Below are positions 56,347-64,000 of a stretch of DNA of 64,000 nucleotides, piece after piece. The translations under genes and the position numbers were made by a program. Every line of letters starts with the position of its first letter. The first letter of the stretch is position 1. The notes beneath the pieces were generated by a model. That model searched no databases and was not told where the DNA came from. It was given only the letters and a program-made list of their open reading frames with translations. Source of the DNA: Fulvia fulva (taxonomy: Eukaryota; Ascomycota; Dothideomycetes; Mycosphaerellales; Mycosphaerellaceae); assembly GCF_020509005.1 (NCBI RefSeq), contig NC_063020.1, positions 3,658,001-3,722,000 on the forward strand, read 5' to 3'.

Positions 56347-59144
56347 AGCGTAAAGAAATACCTACGTTTCCTAGATAAGAACTTTAGCGACTATAATCCC
56401 GAGGGCACCGCACGTAATAATATAGACGCGCTTAAGATAGTAGAGAATAACAAGTTCTCCGAGTTCTATACTAAGTTCTAACGTAAGCGCGCCTAGCTCC
56501 TATAAGGCGCGAGCCGTAAGTACGAGGTTATCGAGCTTAAGAAGAAGCTAAGCTTTAAGTACCGTAATTGACTAGTCGTACTACCTAACGCGAAGTCGGT
56601 TAATAAGCTTACTTAGTAATACTACTGCCTAGAGAGCGAGCTAGCTTAACTTAAATATAACCTACTACGTACTAAGAACAACGAGAAGAAGGATAAGAAG
56701 ACGACTATACCTAAGGGTAACGGTACGGTATTAGTACCTTCTATAGTAGGGTAGATTATACTACCGGTACTCCCTTTCTCGGCCGCTCTCCTTATACTAG
56801 TTAGCCGCTCCTTCCGTAGAAGGACCGCCCTAATTAGTATAAGAACCTTATATAACTTACTTAAGATTAGCGTACTTAGATTATCGCTAGCGGTAGCTAC
56901 CTACGCTACCGGGGTACCGGCTACGTCTTAGGTACCGCCGGCTACCTACTTAACCTATACGAGCGTCCTAAGAAGAAGGCTAATAATAACGGCCTTACGG
57001 TTACTAAAGTACCGGCGGGAAATGCCTAAGCTATTATTTAAGCGTAATAGATAATAGTCCGCCTTAGGAAGTCTTATACTAGAACTAATATCCTTACGAA
57101 CCTTATAAATATACCCGTACCGTATAGGCGTTTTCCTTATAAGTCCGAGCGAGTACGCCCTCTTCTATAGAAATAGATAAAGGACCCGAAGTCTTGTATC
57201 ACTTTATAGTAGAGGGTAGGGCAAATGGAATATATATATATACCTTCCTTAATAATAGTACTAACTCTAAACTCGTAAACACTTCCTTTACGTAAAAACA
57301 CAAATTCCCGCTTTACGATATTAAGCCCTTTACGCTAGGCCTAGGTAATAGCTCCTAAGTACTAACAATTATTACTAAAGCTATAAACATTAAACTGAAC
57401 CTTTAAGGCTATATCGAGACGATTAAATACCTAGTTACCAATACCTACTACGATATAGTCCTTAGCCTTAGATAGTACGCGAAGTATAGCCCTTATAAAG
57501 ACTAGAAGCGAGGCGTACTTACCTTTAACGACGTTAACTATTAGAATCACTCTCTCTATAAGAACGTTAGCCTACTAGTAACGTTACCTATCCCCGAGTT
57601 ACTACTAACGCCGGTACCCGACTACAATAGCCTTAAGCGACCCGATATCCGCGACATACCGGTCTCTTAGCCCCTTAAAGTCGGCGCTAAAAGAGTTAGA
57701 GCTAAGCATAGAGACGACATTAAGTAGATTAACTTATACAAACTCCGGAGACTCTATCGTACGAGAGGTACGGAAGTATATACTATATAGATTAACCTAC
57801 GTAGAGTATATACGGCTAAGAGCGCGGCCGATCTAGTTATAGTATAAGCGTTAGGGCTTTACGCTATAATAGTACGAAAGGTTATAGGCGGTAACGCTAT
57901 ATTCGTATACGCTATATATATTAAAGATAGCTACTATAGAATATATTAAATAGGTACGAGTTACGTAGTAGTAGAAGACGGCGGATTATATAAAAGACGA
58001 AGAAGGATCTAATAGGATAGCGTGTATCTATATATAGTATCGCTAGTATTAGTATAGGTAGATACTAGGTGTCCGGATGTTTACTAGCCTATAGGCTAGT
58101 AAGCCCTAGTTACGTGATCTAGTTATATAACACACCTACACCTATATACTTGTCCTACGGCCTATATGTTCTTAACAATATCTATAATTAGGAACTACTC
58201 GCTATCGTAAAGGCCTTTAAGGAATAGAAGCTAGAGCTTATATCTAGAGATATTAATAGAGATAAGGCCGACTTCGAAAACCTTACCGACAAAAGCGGTA
58301 AGCTAATTCTAGTATACTCCGATTATAAGAACCTTAAATAGTTTATAAGTACTAAGGTCCCAAATAGACACTAGGCACGTTAGTCCAAGTTCTTATTATA
58401 GTTCTACTTTAAGATTGTCTATATCCCTAGTAAGACGAATATCAAACCTAATACTCTAACACGGCGGCTATAGGACGTCCCTATAAACAATAACGACCTA
58501 TAAAGATAGTATTAAGAACAGACGTTACTACCTAAGTACTAATTCCTTAATATCTCGCCGATAGAGATCCGTCTAGGCCAATAGGACAATAAACTTATAA
58601 CTAAGATCCGCGTTATATACGGAGAAGCGGAGCTATAGTAAGCGTTACGCTAGTTAGACGTAGGAGAGCCTTATACGCTACTACGCTAGTACCGTATAGA
58701 TAATAGCGAGGCAGTAGCTATAGGCGGCCTTATCTATATTAAGAATAGATACGGCGGCTATAACGTCTTCGTACTAGACGTACCGGGTTTACGCTTTAAG
58801 GTCTTCTAAGTATATTATAGTACCCCCTCTACTAGTTACCTAGGTCGTACGAAGACCTACGAGCTTATTACTTACGACTTTGTCTAGCCCGGCCTTTCGT
58901 AGTATATACGTAATAAGATCTTTAAGTACTACAAATACCGCTCGTTAAAACCCTCGTAGACGTAATACCTAGGGCTACTAAAACCCCTACTAATCCTGTT
59001 TAAACTATAGGACGAAATTGCTATAGATTTCGTGGTAGGACTACTAAGGAGTACTAATTATAATAGCGTTATATATACTAATACCCTTACGATTACTAAC
59101 CGTATGGGTAAGAGATACTATATAATTCTAGTAAAGGAGATAAC
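56347..59144 (+). mobile_element. Second Ty3-gypsy fragment, plus strand, lacking reverse transcriptase
   Basis: Starts inside gag (NFSDYNPEGTARNNIDALKI, FSEFYTKF, about 56.37-56.48 kb), passes a protease-like region (about 57.2-57.6 kb), then a solo LTR of the Copia-2 family, then RNase H (about 58.18-58.45 kb; ELLAIVKAFKE, YSDYKNLK, IVYIPSKTNIKPNTLTRR) and integrase (about 58.8-59.13 kb; IAIDFVVGL). The reverse transcriptase expected between protease and RNase H is missing. It is cut on the right by Copia-3 and on the left by Copia-2. Opposite strand to the gypsy at 46.3-50.9 kb, so the two are not halves of one simply interrupted element. Full of TAG stops. Confidence 0.78.
57944..58177 (-). 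repeat. Solo LTR of the Copia-2 family, 234 bp
   Basis: Same length and sequence plan as 56113-56346, with many C to T/G to A differences (TATTAAATAGG...TTCTTAACA). The 5 bp on each side (GAATA and ATATC) do not match, so there is no target duplication. Confidence 0.88.
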
Positions 59145-59379
59145 TATTAAGATATAGCATCTCAAAGGGAGTTAATAATTAGGAAGTGATCTAGTAGCCT
59201 AAGGCATCCACAATAACTTAGCTTATAGGGAGATACCTTCTCTCCCCTTTAGCTTAGATAGACATCTAACACAATTAACACATTAGTTCCTAATATATTG
59301 CTATATACTCGTACTATTAGTCAGTTAAAGATTGATCTCTTACTCCACTCCGCTACTATCTACCCGTACCTGTTTAATA
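59145..59379 (+). repeat. Copia-3 5' LTR, 235 bp
   Basis: TATTAAGATATAGC...CTGTTTAATA; same length as both Copia-1 LTRs. Used here as the reference to align the split LTR at 39716/45487. Confidence 0.9.
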
Positions 59380-62300
59380 GGTTATAAGCCCGGGTTTATA
59401 TAGGAATAAGAGTAACCTATATCAGTATAGGTTACTTATATCCCTTACTATCGTAGTAGAAAACATCTGGGAATCAGAAGTCTACCCCGTCTATCCTATT
59501 AAGGAGCTTAGTTCGATACTAAGTAATAGGTAACCTAGACAAGGACTCTATACGGCTTACTTAAAGCCAATACCTTAAAGATACTCTATAGGTAGAACTG
59601 TATCGAGATACTATTAAGAAGGACTTCAAGTAAGTCATTTGAAGCTCTACTAGGAGAGACAGACCTATATCCTAGCCCCGAGACCTTATACCGCTCCTTC
59701 TTTACTTTACTAAGTAGGCCTTAGTATCTATACCTACGAACTTTCCTATTCTATACTAGAAGCCTTAGTAGGATCTAAGCCACTACCTTAGAACATATAC
59801 ACCTTGTTTCATTACATCCAATTTATTATAGATTTATACTAAGAGAAGATAGAGGAGAAGGGAGGCGAAATCCCAATTCTTAGGAGGGACAATTAGAAGA
59901 GATAGTTCAACCTTTAGAGATATAAGATAGAGAGCTAATTAGTATTCTTTGTAATTAATGACCTAATAGAAGTGTATTTTAACAACATTAAGGGCAAGAC
60001 TCTAAAACTCTAAGAAGAGGCTATAACTAAAGAGATCCTTAATACGCTAATATAGATAAGACATAATATAGTGTACAACTTTAGTATCCTTAGTAGGATT
60101 ATAGAAGAAGATGAATTTGAGCTTAAGGGCTTATATAAATCTAGAAGAGCTACGAAGAAGTGGGTGTATCTCTAGAACAAGTATAGCTAGGTGCTACTAA
60201 CCTATATATATAAGCTTACAAAGCAATTTGTGACCTTTAAGATAAGTAAAGAGTTCACTATTAGATCTGTATAGACACACCTAGTTTCTCTTAGAAAAAG
60301 GATTGCTAATGTTGACCTAGAGGGTCAGTATTATAGGAAAGCTAATATAACGATGACCTAGCTCTTAAGCTCACAACTACCTAACTACTATATAGCTAGG
60401 GATACTATTATAGCTCAGCTAAAGATGGATTATAAAAGGACCTTAAAGATCCTTAAAGCTTAAGAAGCTAGGTTAGATCCCTCTAAGGCTAAGTATAGTA
60501 TAGTAGCTACCTAGGTCAAGCCCTTAGGTCTAGCAAGACCACTCTCCTACCTTCTCTATAAGAAGGATTATCTAATTAAGGACTGCCCTAGTCTACCTAA
60601 GGCAAGAAAGGTCCTTAGATCTTATTTCTAACCACTATCTTCCTAGAATATAACATATATTAAGAAGAAGAGAACTCTACTACCTACTTTAAGGAGGACA
60701 CTAAGAGAGAAGTCCTCTATAGAAGAACTTAAGAAAATGGTGAAGAAACTCAGCTCTAATATACTATTACTCTAGAAGAACTAGGCCCAGTCTTATACCT
60801 CTAAAGCAAAGAAGACTAGAAAAGGTTTTTCCGCCTAAGAGTCACGTGACTTATGCAGCTCATCCCTAGAGACAATGTCTAATAATGATAAGTATAATAA
60901 AGTGGCTCACTTAACTATAGAAGTCTAAGGCAAGTTCCCCTTGTTAGAGTGGTTACTTAACTCCTATACTTTATCCTATATAACTGACTAAAGCTACCTC
61001 TTTAGATCTATAACTCCCTTAATAAGGAAGAAATAGATCAAAGTGGGAGGTAGGTTTTTATTAGCCACTTATATTAGGAATATAGAGATGAGTAGGAGAG
61101 CTAGTAGAAAAGTCGTTTTAGAAGATGTCCTGCTTATACCTAAGCTAGGAGTGAACCTGGTTTTATAGAACTAGTTTAGTAAGTAGTTTGGTGTATAACC
61201 TCTATCATTTTCTCTTATTTCCCCCTCTAGTAAGACTATTGTCTAGACAAAGCTCCTTAGGAGGGTTCTATTTATTAATGAGATTTCTCCTCTTCTATAA
61301 GAACGGGCACATTACTCATTATGTACACTACTAATAGAGAATGCCTTTGTGACTACTTAATTAGAGACCGACCTAAAGTAGTTGGAGCTTTAGTATAGAA
61401 GATTTGTATACTTTAGGAAGAATTTGCTCCAGAATCTTTATAAGGTAACAGACTTAAAAGAACCTATTCCTATCCCTAAGGATAGCTTTCACTAGTACAG
61501 AGTATGTTCAATAGCAAAGATGAAGAAGTATAAAGGCAAAGTTATAGATAGAAGACCTGAAAGACTTGCCCTTGTATCTATTGACATATATGGCCTACTA
61601 CTAATCATAAGACTAGGATTCAAATACTGGCTTAAGATTGTTAACAACTTCTCTAGGAAGAAGTAGACCTTTCCTCTTAGGAAAAGAGAAGATGCTCTAG
61701 TTGCTCTCTAGAACTAGAAGATCAAAGTAGAGAGGAAATTATTAGCGTAGCTAAAAGCAGTAAGACTTGACAATATAAAAGAACTTATTATATTAGTAAA
61801 GCAGTAGGAGAAGGATTTAGGGATTAGGCTCGAGCCGACTAAGGTATACAACTCTCTACAGAATGGACTAGTTAAGAGGTCAATATAAACCTTAGAGGAC
61901 TCTATAAGGGCAATGCTTGAAGAGGCTAAAATGCCGGTTAAATTTTGGCCTAAAGTACTAGAGGCCTAAACTTATATAAGGAACAAACTACTAAATGGCC
62001 TAGATTACGATAGGTTCAAGGTTTCACTAGATAAGGCTTTTGAGAGTATCAAACCGACTATCAACTATTTGAAAGTTTAGGGATATAAAGCTATTGTCTA
62101 TATAGACACAAGATCCTAACCTTAATAGGCAAGAAGTAATAAGCTAATAAATAGGGGTAAAGAAGCAGTATTTATTAGGTATGTTAGAAACATAGCTAAA
62201 GCCTAGCTCTTTTAGGAACTAGACATAAGAGCTGTTAAATAACACATATATATAGACTTCTATAAGGACTAGCCTAGAGGTGATATAGGTCTTAATGTTC

Positions 62301-64000
62301 TAACATTAAATCGACTAAGCAGTATACTAGCTAGGAAGCTCTTAGGAAGACCGAGGAAGAACGTATCCTTAGGACAATCTACCTACTATTTAGGCGTCTA
62401 TTAGAGTACCCCCGAAATAGATCAGCTAATTAAGAGCCCTAAAGTCGCTTAGCCGAGAAAGCTATTTATACAACTTCCCTAACCTCCGGAGAACGTAGGG
62501 GAATTTCAGAAAATCGATTAGCTAATTAAGAGAAGCTCTCTAGATCCCTAGGAAATAGACGTTACTAGGTTATAAGTGACGGTCCCTAAATCATCCCTTA
62601 GAAAGAGAAAGGCTGACTATAATGTTAAGGGCTATAACATGAAACAGAAAGCCCTAAAATCTATAGTCCCTAAGCCCGAACTAACCACTAAAGTAGGAGA
62701 AGTAATAGACCTCTTAGAGAACCTTACTACTTTTCACTAAGCTTTCTTTGTAGCTATATAATCAGGGGACAGTTCAATACTATAGGATAGCGAATTCCTA
62801 GAAGAAGTTAAGGAAATAGCCTTTATAGCAACTGTAGAAGCTATTATATATAAGCAAGAGGTCCTAATTCTAAAATCCTATAAAAATGCTATAAATAACA
62901 AGAAATGGGGACATCTTTAGAAGGAAGCAATCCAAAAGGAACTAGATGCTCTATAGAGTAATAACACCTAGGAAAATTCTGTTCTACTAAAAGGAGCAAA
63001 TCTAGTTACATTAAGATAGGTCTTTAATATTAAGAGAAGTATGAGTGGAGCTATTAAAAAGTTCAAGGCTAGACTAGTTATAAGGGGCTTCTTATAGAAG
63101 TTTAGTATTGACTTTATAGAGACATTTACACCTATAGTAAGATAGGACACCCTTAGGGTGTTTATAGCTATTGTATATAAGAAGGATCTTCATCTTTACT
63201 AAGTAGATGTGAACAATATATTTACAGAAAGCACCCTCTATAAAGACATCTTTATGTTACCACCACTAGGAGTTAAGCTTCTACTAAACATAGTGTTCAA
63301 AATCCTTAAAAGCTTATATAGACTTAAGTAAGTAGCTAGAGATTAGAATCAACTCTATATGTTAAAGCTTAGAGAGATTGGATTCATATAGTTAGAAGTG
63401 GATCTATATCTACTTATCTATAAGAAGAGGGAGATCATAATCCTTATATATATAGATGACATTCTAATTGCTACACTAAAGTTAATAGATGTTCTCTAGT
63501 TCAAAAGAGAACTTGGCAAGATCTTCAAGATCAAAGATCTAGGGGAACCTGAAAAGATCCTTAGTATAAGAGTCATAAGGGATAGGAAGAGAGGAATCCT
63601 AAAACTTGACTAAGGACACTTTATTAGGGACAGCCTAGCCAAGATAGGAATGAACTATAAGAAGGTAGCACCTACACACTCACCTATAGACAGCTATAAG
63701 GCCCTTAAACCTTTAAGCCATATAGATAAGAGGTGTAACAAGGTAGAGAACTAGAGTATTAATAGTACTTAGATATAGCTAGTAACAATCATAAGGCTAG
63801 ACATTACTTTTGCCCTAGGAAGGATGAGCTCATTTGTAAGTAACCTATCTACCTACTATATAAAGGCTTTGAAGAAGATTACTAGGTACCTAAGATCATA
63901 CCCTGATCTAGGACTTTAGTTCTCAAAGTCTAGAAAAGGACACCTTATTAGATACTATAATTCTGATTATATAATAGACAAAGTAGACAGAGTCTTAATC
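59145..64000 (+). mobile_element. Copia-3: Ty1-copia element, plus strand, cut by the window edge
   Basis: Begins with a 235 bp LTR (59145-59379) of the Copia-1 family, then the primer-binding site GGTTATAAGCCCGGG at 59380. Degraded gag (about 59.8-60.6 kb), protease region (about 60.95 kb), integrase (about 61.5-62.1 kb; LVSIDIYG, GFKYWLKIVNNFSRKK) and reverse transcriptase (about 63.0-63.7 kb; FNIKRSMSGAIKKFKARLVI, DVNNIFTES, IDDILIA) follow, and RNase H starts before the edge. Stops are dense and mostly TAG. Inserted in the integrase part of the plus-strand gypsy fragment. Same family as Copia-1 in opposite orientation. Confidence 0.88.

Noticed and set aside
46310..59144. One gypsy element interrupted by Copia-2
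   Set aside because: The left and right gypsy pieces are on opposite strands, so a simple insertion cannot explain them.
1..64000. CRISPR array, rRNA, or prokaryotic-type operons
   Set aside because: Spliceosomal introns and fungal gene families throughout; no regularly spaced repeats seen. tRNA genes were not noticed, but I could not scan for them reliably by eye.

Overview
The window reads as a filamentous ascomycete nuclear genome, most likely Dothideomycetes (inferred from short 47-75 nt introns, fungal-type gene families, a HET gene and transposons damaged in the pattern of repeat-induced point mutation, RIP). It has two compartments with a sharp edge near 38.14 kb: a gene-rich left part (1-38.1 kb) and a right part (38.1-64 kb) made almost wholly of nested, AT-shifted transposons.

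Left compartment, in order: a possible gene end at the left edge; a frameshifted SnoaL-like gene; a kelch protein; a zinc-type quinone oxidoreductase; a vanadium haloperoxidase-type gene with an in-frame stop; a phenolic acid decarboxylase-like gene; a tandem array of four related two-exon genes of unknown function (first intact, other three broken); a secreted cysteine-containing protein; then core genes: complex I 24 kDa subunit, Cdc7-type kinase, condensin subunit 1 (divergent from Cdc7 over a promoter with cell-cycle boxes) and a small cytochrome b5. After these come an MFS permease, a DUF1993 protein, a glutathione S-transferase with an in-frame stop, a Nab2-type RNA-binding protein, Utp18, a HET-domain gene with two in-frame TGA codons, and TAF12. 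Conserved housekeeping genes are all open, while seven accessory genes carry breaks. This contrast argues for real decay of accessory genes rather than sequencing error.

Right compartment: a 1,133 bp Fot1/pogo-like DNA transposon with terminal inverted repeats and TA target duplication, and a cut second copy; a Ty1-copia element (Copia-1, minus strand, 5,621 bp, 235 bp LTRs) inserted with a 5 bp target duplication into an older LTR of its own family; a Ty3-gypsy element with chromodomain-like end (minus); a less damaged Ty1-copia element of a second family (Copia-2, minus, 5,467 bp); a second gypsy fragment (plus) carrying a solo Copia-2-type LTR where its reverse transcriptase should be; and a third copia (Copia-3, plus, same family as Copia-1) running off the right edge. 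In the Copia-2 reading frame every stop I checked is TAG, as expected when CpA becomes TpA. Both copia families have a primer-binding site matching the anticodon region of a methionine tRNA, not a tRNA 3' end.

Exon limits were placed by hand from GT/AG sites, reading frame and family conservation; no search or alignment program was run.
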